Source: Acidobacteriota bacterium (GTDB lineage: Bacteria > Acidobacteriota > Terriglobia > Terriglobales > Acidobacteriaceae). From it: a stretch of 64,000 bases of DNA. Made by a program: the position numbers and the translations under genes. The notes beneath the pieces are model-generated. The model was not told the DNA's origin. It saw nothing but the letters and a program-made list of their open reading frames with translations, and ran no database searches. The stretch spans positions 124,001 to 188,000 of the forward strand of contig PJLO01000006.1 in assembly GCA_003010405.1 (NCBI GenBank), given 5' to 3'. Positions 8,246 to 16,715 of this stretch are shown one piece after another (the stretch's first letter is position 1; each line of letters opens with the position of its first letter).

Positions 8246-10352
8246 ACTGCTGTCGTCGGCGGGAACGAACAGTCCAGCTCTTCAGCAATCCGCGGCTATG
8301 GTCGAGCGGGCTCGCGCCTCGATACAGACGGCCAGAACATACACGAATCCGACATTTGAATTTAGGGCGGGACATCAGACTGCGCGGCCTATTGCGACTC
8401 CGGGTGTACCGGGGCTTCTGCAGCAGTATGCGGTTGAACAGCCGATTGAAATACCGGCGGAGCGGCGGGCACGCATCCGCGTGGCCCGACTCGATCTTAA
8501 GGGAAATGAGCATCAACTTGCGGGAGTTCGCCTCTCTGTAGTTGCTGAGGTGAAACGGGCCTTTTACAACGTGCTGCGTCGCAAAGAGCAGGTGGGCTAT
8601 GCGAAAGACAATCTCGCGCTCGTCGGTGACCTGCAGCGTCGGGTCAGGGTAGAAGTACAGACTGGGGAAAAGGGCAAACTGGAACTTACCCGTGCCGATG
8701 CAGAGGTGGCGCGTGCTCGCGCTGCCGTTAACAGTGCCGAGGTAGAGTTGACGAATGCGCGCTCGGTGCTGAAGGCGGTGATGGGCACGCCATTGGAGGA
8801 GAATTTCGAGCCGCAAGGGGGCTTCGGCAGTCAGGTCCAACTGGCATCTTTGAAAGAGTTGCGACAACAGGTGCTTGCCTCTCATCCGGCCCTTGCAGAG
8901 GCGAACGCACGCACATCCCAGACGCATGCGAATGTCGAGCACGAGCGCGCGCTCCGTCTGCCGCAGACCCGCTTTTATGGAGAATATGAGAGGCAGCCCG
9001 ATCTGTCTTTGTTCCGCCTTGGGGTGAACGTACCGTTGCCGCTGTGGGATAAACGCGAAGGCCCCATTGCCGAAGCAACAGCAGAGGTGAATCGTGCGGA
9101 AGCGGCAGCCCGTCAACGCAAGCTACAGCTTATGGCCGCCCTGGACCGTGCGTATGACGAATATCAAATCCGCGACCAGCAGGTCGCGAAGGAAATGCCA
9201 GCTAGTTCAGCAAAGCCGGACCCGCTAAAGGTGCAAGTTCCTGCCGCCTTGCTTCAGAGCATCAGCATCGGAACCCCGCAGTTGCAGGACATTGTGACCG
9301 AGCAGAAGGTGGCGGCTCGCGTGGAGACCGACGCTTCAAGGCTGGCGCGTATTGGCTCTCCGGTCGATGGGCGCATTACTGAGGTTCGGGTCTTCGAGGG
9401 GCAGACGGTCGTCAAGGGCCAGGTGTTGGCCATGCTGCACAGCAATGCTCTTTCCGATACACAGTTCGCTTTCATTAAGGCTTTCTCGCGGGAGAAACTG
9501 GCCGAGCAGGCGGCGGCGCGCGCTCGTCTGCTGGTGCAGTCCGACGTAATCGGCACCGCCGAATTACAGAAGCGCGAGGCTGAAGTGCTGCAAACGTCTA
9601 CTGAGGTGGCGGCCTTGCGCGCGCAGTTGCGCGGCCTGGGCATGTCGGACCAGTCTATTTATCAATTGGAGAAACAGCGCAAGCTGAATTCTGACTATCC
9701 CATTGTCGCTTCCATCTCAGGCACGGTGATTGAACGCAAAGTGACAGTCGGTCAGGTGGTACAGCCGGGAGGAGAAGCGTTTCTGGTGGCGGATCTTTCC
9801 AGTCTCTGGTTGGTGGCAGATGTGCCCGAGGAGCACTCGGCTTCGCTTTACCTGGGCAAAACCGTGGTTGCGACTGTCCCCGCTCTCCCTGGAATTAAGG
9901 TGAAAGGCAGTCTCTCGTTTGTGAGTCCCGTGGTCGACCCGCAGACCCGCACTGTACGGGCGCGCATGAATTTGGTGAACGCCCAAGGCACTTTCAAGCC
10001 GGACATGCTGGCCTCCATGACTTTTGAGAGCCGTCCGCACAAAGGGCTAACTCTTCCGGCCACGGCGGTGGTGCGGGAAGAGAGTAAGGACCACGTTTTC
10101 GTCGAAGTTGGGACGAATGAATTTCGCCTGCGAGAAGTCGAGTTGGACGGGGAAGTGGCGAATCGGCGGGCGGTTGTTAACGGCGTGTCAGCACAAGAAA
10201 AAATTGTGCTCGACGGTGCCTTCCACCTCAACAACAAGCGCAAACAGGATCAGCTCCGAGGGGTGCTTAGTGCGCAGTCTCATCGCGGCCGTTCTTCATC
10301 AGCGCCTGATCATTGTTGTGGTATCAGTGATCCTGCTGGGCTTCGGCATTAA
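8232..10352 (+). pseudogene. Collapsed efflux operon: TolC-like fragment fused to CusB-like adaptor fragment
   Basis: The 706-codon frame joins two proteins that are normally separate. About residues 12-320 are the outer-membrane factor type (PALQQSAAMVERARASI, long alanine-rich coiled coils, GVNVPLPLWDKREG), but the signal peptide and N-terminus are missing. After YDEYQIRDQQVAKE (near 9196) the text jumps to a periplasmic adaptor of the CusB/CzcB kind: a lipoyl-like half (GSPVDGRITEVRVFEGQTVVKGQ), coiled coil, second lipoyl half, then SLWLVADVPE and a membrane-proximal domain. The C-terminal half of TolC and the start of the adaptor are deleted in frame. The end reads out of frame into the cusA start. 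The fusion lacks an export signal and is unlikely to work. The GTG start is only formal. Confidence 0.75.
10270..10352 (+). pseudogene. First codons of a CusA/CzcA-type RND pump, cut by the IS
   Basis: In the frame beginning GTG CGC AGT CTC, with GAGGGG nine bases upstream, the text reads VRSLIAAVLHQRLIIVVVSV and goes on LLGFGIK. That is the N-terminal cytoplasmic patch and first membrane helix of a heavy-metal RND pump, the expected third gene of this efflux operon. The homology stops where the IS inverted repeat begins, and no remainder of the pump is found on the other side of the IS. Confidence 0.65.
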
Positions 10353-10369
10353 GGAAACTCTGATTAAGT
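10353..10369 (+). repeat. Left terminal inverted repeat of the IS5-family element
   Basis: GGAAACTCTGATTAAGT, with 13 of 17 positions shared with the right end. It is preceded by TTAA, which also forms the stop codon of the fused efflux frame. Confidence 0.65.
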
Positions 10370-10426
10370 CCTTCTCTGCTTTCCACAGTGTCATTGTGTA
10401 GATTGAGTCAAGAGACTCTGAAGACA

Positions 10427-11389
10427 ATGAGACAGCGGACACTGGCAATGACGACGGGATTTGAGCGGTACAGCAAGAAGACGCGGCGTGCGGCATTTCT
10501 GGAAGAGATGGAGCAGGTAGTTCCGTGGAGCTCATTGTGTTCACTGGTGGAACCGCACTATCCCAAAGCTGGCAACGGACGGCGCCCGGTTGGTATCGAG
10601 CGCATGCTGCGCATTTATTTCCTTCAACAGTGGTTCAATCTCTCCGACCCGGCGGTGGAGGAAGCACTGTATGACTCGCCGCTCATGCGCAACTTCACCG
10701 GGATCGATCTCGGCAACGAACCCGTGCCCGACGAGACCACGGTCTGCAAGTTCCGCCATCTTTTGGAAGAGCATAACCTGGGCGGGGCCATCCTGGAGAC
10801 GGTGAACGTTCATTTGCAGAGTCGTGGCATCAAGATTACAACCGGCACGATTGTCGATGCGACGATCATTCATGCCCCCAGTTCGACGAAGAACCGCGAG
10901 CAGAAACGCGATCCCGAGATGCATCAGACCCGCAAGGGCAAGCAGTGGTACTTCGGGATGAAGGCGCATATCGGTGTGGACAGTAAACATAAGATCGTCC
11001 ACTCGGCGGTGGTGACCCCGGCCCACGTGGCCGATTGCACCCTCTTGCCGGAGTTGCTGCATGGCGAAGAGACAAAGGTCTGGGGCGATCAGGCCTATCG
11101 CGGACAAACCGAAGCGATCCGCGAAGCTGCGCCGCTGGCGCAGGACCTGACCAACCAACGCTATCGCTTTAAGAATCGCATCGATGAAGTACAGAAGGCG
11201 AAGAACCGCAACAAGTCACGCGTTCGGTCAAAGGTGGAGCATGTCTTTGGGGTGATCAAACGCAAGTTCGGCTACGTGAAAGTGCGCTACCGGGGAATCC
11301 GCAAGAACGCCAATCAGGTATTTACCCTGTGTGCGTTGAGCAATCTGTTTGTCTCGCGCCGCAGATTGTTGTCCACCCACATGGCGTAG
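10427..11389 (+). CDS. IS5-family transposase
   Basis: A DDE transposase of about 320 residues. The catalytic triad is recognisable: Asp in GTIVDATIIHAPSS, Asp in VWGDQAYRG, and Glu in KVEHVFGVIKRKFGYVKVRYRG, with the Y-(2)-R-(3)-E-(6)-K style signature of the IS4/IS5 group. The N-terminal DUF772-type segment (RMLRIYFLQQWFNLSDPAVEEAL) and PDETTVCKFRHLLE are also typical. The ATG at 10427 is taken as start; an ATG at 10448 and a GTG at 10388 are alternatives. The frame is unbroken, so the element may still be active. It acts by cutting the element at its terminal repeats. Confidence 0.9.
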   Translation: MRQRTLAMTTGFERYSKKTRRAAFLEEMEQVVPWSSLCSLVEPHYPKAGNGRRPVGIERMLRIYFLQQWFNLSDPAVEEALYDSPLMRNFTGIDLGNEPVPDETTVCKFRHLLEEHNLGGAILETVNVHLQSRGIKITTGTIVDATIIHAPSSTKNREQKRDPEMHQTRKGKQWYFGMKAHIGVDSKHKIVHSAVVTPAHVADCTLLPELLHGEETKVWGDQAYRGQTEAIREAAPLAQDLTNQRYRFKNRIDEVQKAKNRNKSRVRSKVEHVFGVIKRKFGYVKVRYRGIRKNANQVFTLCALSNLFVSRRRLLSTHMA

Positions 11390-11506
11390 TGTCTCCAGAC
11401 ACCGTCTGGAAGCGCGATCAAAGCTCCGGTCACTTAATATTCGGCCCCAATGGCCTGAAAAACCGCCCGCGAAAACCAAGAAATGCCGACAATGGAGTTT
11501 CCAACT

Positions 11507-11523
11507 ACCTGTTCAGAGATTCC
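11507..11523 (-). repeat. Right terminal inverted repeat of the IS5-family element
   Basis: Read from the outside in, the complement is GGAATCTCTGAACAGGT. The sequence TTAG follows at 11524-11527. The stop codon that ends the truncated recombinase lies inside this repeat. Confidence 0.65.
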
Positions 11524-12928
11524 TTAGGCCACCCATTTGGGCAATCGTATTTAGGTAATGACGGAACTGGTGAGTGGTGATCTTGATGTGGTTTCCATTG
11601 GGCTCTTTGAACCCCATGCGATCAAGCATCGACAGCCTGCCGTCGCTTTTGCCTCCGAGTGCGTCATTGACGAAGTCAGTCGCCACCGGCTCGACCATGC
11701 AAAGATAGCTGGCGCGAGTTCGATGAAGTTCATTCTTGCGGACGAGTACAAGCGAGTTACTATAGCGCAGTCCCGTTTCTTTATTGACGATAGGAAAGCC
11801 CTGTGGCAAGAGAGCCAGAACGCACCGTTCTAGGTCCGCGAATCGGATCGATGGTTTGCCATCCTGAAACAAGATTTCGATCCGATGGAGTTTGCACCAG
11901 GAGCGGCCGTCATCGACTCCGATGATCTGTGCCACTTCCTCCGTGGTGAGAGAACTTCTACCCCTTAGATATTCAGTGCCTCGAGGCAAAAAGAGTTGGG
12001 TCGGATGGTCCTCGTACCACGTCGCGATCTCACGCGCTGGAGAGCTGACCTCCTTCAGCTTGGTAATGGCGTTGACTACGACGTCGCTCATCCCACTGTA
12101 CACAGGCTTAATCATCGGCGGCGCTCCCTTTGAAGGCCACCATCGCAGCAGAACACGGGTGTCATTCGCTGTTTGCTGCGTTACTTCACAGTTTGTGGGT
12201 AACAGAAGGACTTCACTGATGCGACTGGGGGCCGCAAGGAGAATTGCCACTATCGCAGTGACTATAACATCTCCAGGTTCTACTGCTGCCTGGAAGGCGT
12301 TTGGCAGTGCCTCAAGTGCCGCTTCCGACGGCATCTTCTCCGTCCGGCGTTCATCGAACTCCTTGCCAATGCGCTGCGTGTCTGAAGGGCGCGCTAGCGT
12401 GTTTCGCCAACGTACAGGAACTGCGGTCAAGCCATTGTCCGACAGGAACCCAGAGAGCAGTTCGAGTTCTCCGCCAATTCGGTATGCGAGTGATTCGTCA
12501 TACCGCTTCTTAATGACTGCCGCGGCCGTATCCATTACATGCCCGTTGATCCGCTCGACGTCGGCGCTGCCAATCTCCGTTTGAAGAGCTTGGGCGACAG
12601 CTTTCAGCGCATACAGGCGCCCGCCGATGAACTTCTTTGGCCGGAGGCCATGCATGTACCTGCAATATGCCTTCGCAAACGCCAGGAACGGTTCGCGCAG
12701 CGGGACCTTAGCTTTCTTGTCATCGGAGAAAGCAAAGAAGTTGATACGAGTTCTCTTGTTTCCGCGTGCCTTCACATCCAGGTAGTCAGTTACGTCCCAG
12801 ACGTTGTCACCGAAGTTCAGATCAGCACCGAACACCTGTAGCTCTCTGCGAGCAGATTCGATGAATCCCTGTAAGTTCTCCCTTCTGGACAAGTCGGGAC
12901 GCGGTGTAAAAACGGCCACGCTAGCCAT
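11513..12928 (-). pseudogene. Third tyrosine recombinase of a trio, C-terminus cut by the IS
   Basis: A 471-codon frame whose N-terminal two-thirds is a long, poorly recognised domain. The C-terminal catalytic domain shows the first arginine in APSRISEVLLLP and an H-x-x-R motif in THQFRHYLNTIAQMGG. Six codons later the frame runs into the IS right end and stops, so the last helix with the nucleophilic tyrosine is missing and the enzyme cannot be catalytic. The start overlaps the end of the second recombinase by eight bases, which indicates translational coupling. Proteins of this large type usually occur as the last member of three-recombinase modules. Confidence 0.8.
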
Positions 12929-14461
12929 TCGTGTCTCCCATCGGTTCGCCCCTCATCTCGGCGCACCTTCTGACCACGTCGGCTACAGCAAGAATCGTGC
13001 GGTCATTAATACTGGCAACGCGCTTATCTGCCTGCACGAGGAGTCTGTCTCGTTCCGCGATTAAGAACTCAAGAACTCTTTCGTGTGGGCCATCGGCCCA
13101 AGGCTCGAAACTTCGGCAGGTGTAACACGCGACGGGGGCGAGGAGGCCGCAGAACCCAAACTGCCCGCAGTTACCCACCGGTTTTGTTGAATCGAAACGC
13201 GGATCCCGGATTCGGCTCGTTGGATCGGTTGCGCGAGTTGCTTGAGACTCGTCCGTGATGATCGTTCCTGCGAACGCCTGGGCCAGAGGAGCGAGTTTCA
13301 TGGCAACAGCGCGGTCAATACGTTCCATCATTCCCGGTGTTGCTTCGACATAAACGCCCGCATTCTGGGTGTCGGTATGATCGAGAAGCTCAGCGATGAC
13401 CAGCTCTACATGGCCTTCGTCCGCTGCACGACATGCCAGCGTTCGGCGGAATCGGCTGGCGTTGATGTTGATTGGCTTGCCAGTGCGCTCTGAAAGGATT
13501 TGAAGGCGATCCATCGTGTACTCGAACCACTCACGCAAAGATTGGCTGGTTCGGTGGAATTCGAACCCGGCAGGCGCTTCCGAGTCACTACGGACGCTTG
13601 GGAAAAGAGGCGCTTGATCTGGGTCGTTCAGAATGCCGACAAATCTACTCCTTACCTCCTGGGCGTATTCGAAAACCACTTTGCCTATCTTGGGTATCAG
13701 AGTTCTCTTCTTGAAGCTCGTCCGAGCACGCGCCTCACGCCGCTTTGCCCGGGGGACGGCAACGACGTAAGTCGTCGTCCCCGCACCGTCGTCCATCGCC
13801 TGCACATCACATACTTTCATCGCGGCGTACTGGATCGGACGCGGACCAAGCGCAATGAATAGAATCGCGAGAATGTATGCGTCACTTTTGATCCGGCCTG
13901 TCTCATAGGCATCAGCTAGCGCGGAACGTATTGCTTGAAGTTCGATGTCCGTAAACCTGCCTTGGTCGGGGTCCATCGTCAGCACAGCGACACCCTTGCG
14001 GTTCCCTTTGATCCTGATCGTGTCAAGGTACTTAACGGCGTCGCCGCTTACTCCGGGGATGCGCATCCGGTGCCAACGTCTCAGGAGTCCTGACAGACTG
14101 CCGAGATACCACTCGGTTGAACCATTGAGAGTCGATCGATAATTGATCAGGTGCACGCTGTTAATCTCGTCTGCTCTCAGCGTGACTGCGGACGAGAAGT
14201 GTTTGAAACGTTCGAACAGGTTGCCAAATGACTGGGTGACAGGTGTTCTGCATACCACGTCAGGGCCAATTTCAGCGCCTGCCGGAGTTTCAGGGGAGCC
14301 TCAACTTCTCCGAAGTGCAGTTTGACACCGTTCACGCCGTCGATATATTTCCACAAATCCAGCGAAGGATCGAACTCTACTCCGCTCCTGGTGTTGGCAG
14401 TGCAGGGAACCTCCAGGTCCGCTGTTCCAAGCAGGTCCCCTGGGGCTTGCAGGATCATCAT
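12921..14461 (-). pseudogene. Second tyrosine recombinase of a trio, split by a frameshift
   Basis: The gene reads in two frames. The first part begins with an ATG at 14461 overlapping the stop of the upstream recombinase (ATGA) and runs through LKLALTWYAEHLSPSHL. The family text continues as GNLFERFKHFSSAV only in the neighbouring frame, so a shift of one base lies at about 14225-14235. The second part carries the catalytic domain: arginine in LGPRPIQYAAM, SRFRRTLACR in place of H-x-x-R, and tyrosine in TQNAGVYVEATP. A cysteine-rich tail (NCGQFGFCGLLAPVACYTCRSF) that could bind zinc follows, as in other middle trio members. Mutation and programmed frameshifting cannot be told apart here. Confidence 0.7.
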
Positions 14462-15651
14462 TTGTCCTCCGACATTGCCTTCTGCTGAAGCGACAGCGAC
14501 ACTTCTTTGGCTTTCCTACGAACAAAACGCTTCGTGTATATCGCGGCAGAGTTCGAGGTGGGTTTCCAGCCCATCAGCAACGATCTTGTCCTCTTTTCAA
14601 CTTCGGGATCGACGTTTCGCCCATCAATCTCCTCGGAGAACATGTCGTTCCATGTATGTCGCAGTACATGAGGAGTAAGGGAGCGTGGCAACTCGGGGCA
14701 CTTCGCGCGTAGGACCCGAAATACTTTATTGAGACCTGAACTGGATAGCGGATCACCAGAATCTGAAACGAACAGAAAATCGTGTTTCTGCGCATTCCGG
14801 AGACGGCGACGGTACTTGAGTATGTAGTCGGTGATCTGGCGTTGTAGCAGGTCGGAGATGTCGAGTTTGCGCGCCAACGTCTTAGTACTCGGCTGCTTAC
14901 GGCGCGGGTCATCGTGTGAATCAGCCTGCCTCACGATGCTAAGGGTGCCTCTTCGGACATCAATGTGCCTGATGCGGATCCCAAGGAGTTCTCCACCTCG
15001 TATACCGAGATGAAAGAAGACATTCCAGATGAGGTGATTCCTGAACCGAACATGCTCGCTCTTCCAGGGATTGTCTCGGGACTGCGGGGCAAACAATGAT
15101 GTTAGACGCTGGACAACGTCGGGAGCCAATCCCTCCCGTGGTTCAGTTCGCTCACTGCTGGTCGGCGGAATCCTGGCATTGATTGTGTCGAGCGTAAGGC
15201 GTCCACGCTGTTCCAATAAGGATGAATGAGAATAGTTCGTCGCCAGAAGTTTGCCCTTTACCAGCCATTCAAGGTATCTCCTGATTGTCCTGAGCCTCGT
15301 TCCGCAGACCTCCGATGTGACGATCGAGTTCTTCCCAGTGCGGTTTTTCAGGTCTTTCCTGCAGGCGCGCACCAGTGCTTCGATCTCGCCAAGCTCAAGC
15401 AACGAGCCATTTTCGAGTCGCGCAGAGATCTCAATCCCATGCTCATCGAGAAAGCTGTGGAATACCGAGAGCGCCCCAAGAACGTTTGCAATGGTGTTTG
15501 AAGCGCGATGCCGGTTGCGGACTTCCGCCATTGCAAACACTGTAGGTCCGTGCAACGGAACTCCAGCACCGGTTACAAGCATGGGGAATCGCTCGCCGGA
15601 CTTGAACACCACTGTTTTTAGGTGGTAATTGGTCACGTTGTTTACGCTCAA
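14458..15651 (-). CDS. First tyrosine recombinase (integrase) of a trio, apparently intact
   Basis: A 397-residue phage-integrase-type protein. The N-terminal SAM-like core-binding region (about 45-140) is followed by a catalytic domain with arginine in LGIRGGELLGIRIRHID, the H-x-x-R box in LTPHVLRHTWNDMF, and the nucleophilic tyrosine in SNSAAIYTKRFV. All catalytic residues are therefore present. Translation seems to start with TTG at 15651. The stop overlaps the next recombinase start by four bases, giving one operon of three recombinases in the same direction. This order matches the known RIT (recombinase in trio) and Tn554-like layouts. In such elements the three proteins are thought to act together on the element ends. 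Confidence 0.85.
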   Translation of the reverse strand: MSVNNVTNYHLKTVVFKSGERFPMLVTGAGVPLHGPTVFAMAEVRNRHRASNTIANVLGALSVFHSFLDEHGIEISARLENGSLLELGEIEALVRACRKDLKNRTGKNSIVTSEVCGTRLRTIRRYLEWLVKGKLLATNYSHSSLLEQRGRLTLDTINARIPPTSSERTEPREGLAPDVVQRLTSLFAPQSRDNPWKSEHVRFRNHLIWNVFFHLGIRGGELLGIRIRHIDVRRGTLSIVRQADSHDDPRRKQPSTKTLARKLDISDLLQRQITDYILKYRRRLRNAQKHDFLFVSDSGDPLSSSGLNKVFRVLRAKCPELPRSLTPHVLRHTWNDMFSEEIDGRNVDPEVEKRTRSLLMGWKPTSNSAAIYTKRFVRRKAKEVSLSLQQKAMSEDK

Positions 15652-15838
15652 TATGAGGTATATCCTTCACGACGCTTATCGTAAGTGACACAGCTCACCG
15701 TAAACAGTGAGTAGCACGAAGCAAAGATGCCATGCGCCGATCTAGGCGATGAGGGATTCTTGAGTGTGAGAAGGTTTAATGACCGAATGCCTGTGACGAC
15801 CGGGGTGCTTCGGAACAGCAAAAATCGCGGCGCGCGAA

Positions 15839-15929
15839 AGCTGTGGAAAAGCCACAAGGTGGAAAACTCAACTACAGAGTTTCCCACCTCGCTTGGAAAA
15901 CACTTCGTGTTTCCCACTTTCCCACAGCT
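15839..15929. repeat. Nested inverted-repeat cluster (cruciform-like), candidate end or core site of the recombinase-trio element
   Basis: Three pairs of arms are arranged like a three-way junction. The outer pair AGCTGTGGAAAAG (15839-15851) and CTTTCCCACAGCT (15917-15929) encloses pair one, AGGTGGAAAACTC (15857-15869) with GAGTTTCCCACCT (15877-15889), and pair two, GGAAAACAC (15895-15903) with GTGTTTCCC (15907-15915). Each pair has one mismatch at the same relative place, because direct copies read TGGAAAA and inverted copies read TTTCCCA. The result is three direct and three inverted copies of a seven-base motif. This fits recombinase binding sites. The motif also resembles weak DnaA boxes (TTTTCCACA), an alternative reading. 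Confidence 0.6.
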
Positions 15930-15949
15930 ACGACGGCTACTGGTTCGTC

Positions 15950-15967
15950 ACTCTTGTTTACAAGAGT
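15950..15967. terminator. Perfect 18-bp palindrome after ssb
   Basis: ACTCTTGT, TT, ACAAGAGT is a perfect inverted repeat starting 14 bases beyond the ssb stop on the minus strand. It may end ssb transcription, but there is no following T-run. It may instead belong to the adjacent repeat cluster. Confidence 0.45.
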
Positions 15968-15981
15968 ATGGTAGGTAAAAA

Positions 15982-16452
15982 CTAAAAGGGGATATCGTCG
16001 TCCGTGATTTCGGTTCCGTGCGAGGGAGCTGAATCGAAATCGTTGTTGGGACAGCTCTGGTCGAAGTTGTTGCTGCGGGAGGAGCGTCCGCCACCGTAGC
16101 TGCTGCCATCCTCACGTCCGCCACCCAACAGGACCAGATCGTTGGCATTAATGTAAGTCTGGTAGCGCTTCTGGCCGGTCTGCTTGTCGTCCCAGCTATC
16201 GGTGCGCAGGCTGCCTTCGATGTAGACGGTTCGGCCCTTCTTGAGGTATTCACTGGCGATCTCGGCGAGGCGCGCCCAGCAGGTGATGTTGTGCCATTCG
16301 GTTCTATCTTGCCAGTTGCCGTCTTTGTCTTTGAAGCGGTCACTGGTAGCCAGAGTGAATTTCGCTACGGCAGTGCCGCCGCTCGTATGTTTTAATTCGG
16401 GATCTTTGCCCAGATTTCCAACCAAAATGACTTTATTAACGCTTTTCGCCAT
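15982..16452 (-). CDS. ssb: Single-stranded DNA-binding protein
   Basis: A 156-residue protein. The OB-fold core opens with SVNKVILVGNLGKDPE and continues with the conserved TEWHNITCWARLAEIASEYLKKG and the strand VYIEGSLRTDSW. A glycine/serine/asparagine-rich linker follows from about 112, and the acidic tip TDDDIPF that binds partner proteins is intact. Length is normal. It binds single-stranded DNA during replication, repair and recombination. It lies directly beside the recombinase-trio element. It is transcribed alone and divergently from the GMC oxidoreductase gene, and the S6/S18 partners often found near ssb are absent. Confidence 0.96.
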   Translation of the reverse strand: MAKSVNKVILVGNLGKDPELKHTSGGTAVAKFTLATSDRFKDKDGNWQDRTEWHNITCWARLAEIASEYLKKGRTVYIEGSLRTDSWDDKQTGQKRYQTYINANDLVLLGGGREDGSSYGGGRSSRSNNFDQSCPNNDFDSAPSHGTEITDDDIPF

Positions 16453-16715
16453 ATTTCCGCCTTGTTATCGTCGTTCATTCAGATTCGGTTCGCAGACAGC
16501 AAGTATAAAGCCTGCGGGCGGTGGTGGAGTATACGGAACAGACGCCCACAGCAGGGAACTCGGTCTCAAATTTAGGCAAGTTGCCGCAATGCTTGAGATT
16601 AGATCATCACAGGCCGTTATCTGAATTACGAGAACGCTGCGGCAGACCCTTCCGCTGGGCATTCGGGCAAGCATCGGAAAAAGGCTCTGACACATCTACA
16701 TACGCGGAAGGTGTC

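Larger units (their letters stand above)
10353..11523 (+). mobile_element. IS5-family insertion sequence, about 1171 bp
   Basis: The element contains one DDE transposase and is bounded by imperfect inverted repeats. Left end GGAAACTCTGATTAAGT and right end (complement) GGAATCTCTGAACAGGT match at 13 of 17 positions. The flanks are TTAA on the left and TTAG on the right, both fitting the short YTAR target of IS5 elements but not identical to each other. The left flank lies in a cusA-like gene and the right flank in an unrelated recombinase gene. The element therefore appears to have caused, or taken part in, an adjacent deletion or recombination after insertion. Confidence 0.8.
15652..15981. 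other. Intergenic stretch between the recombinase trio and ssb with nested inverted repeats
   Basis: About 330 bases without a credible gene. The trio-proximal half must hold the recombinase promoter. It contains a small repeat CTCAC/GTGAG near 15691-15710. The ssb-proximal half is dominated by the repeat cluster at 15839-15929 and a perfect palindrome at 15950-15967. Confidence 0.55.

Noticed and set aside
8196..9116. A 306-codon minus-strand frame inside the efflux fusion
   Set aside because: It is the antisense of TolC-like coiled coils with recognisable sense-strand motifs.
16521..16715. Longer N-terminus for the GMC oxidoreductase
   Set aside because: The extra 65 codons have no motif or ribosome-binding site. 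The FAD motif starts just after the ATG at 16716, which has GGAAGG in front.
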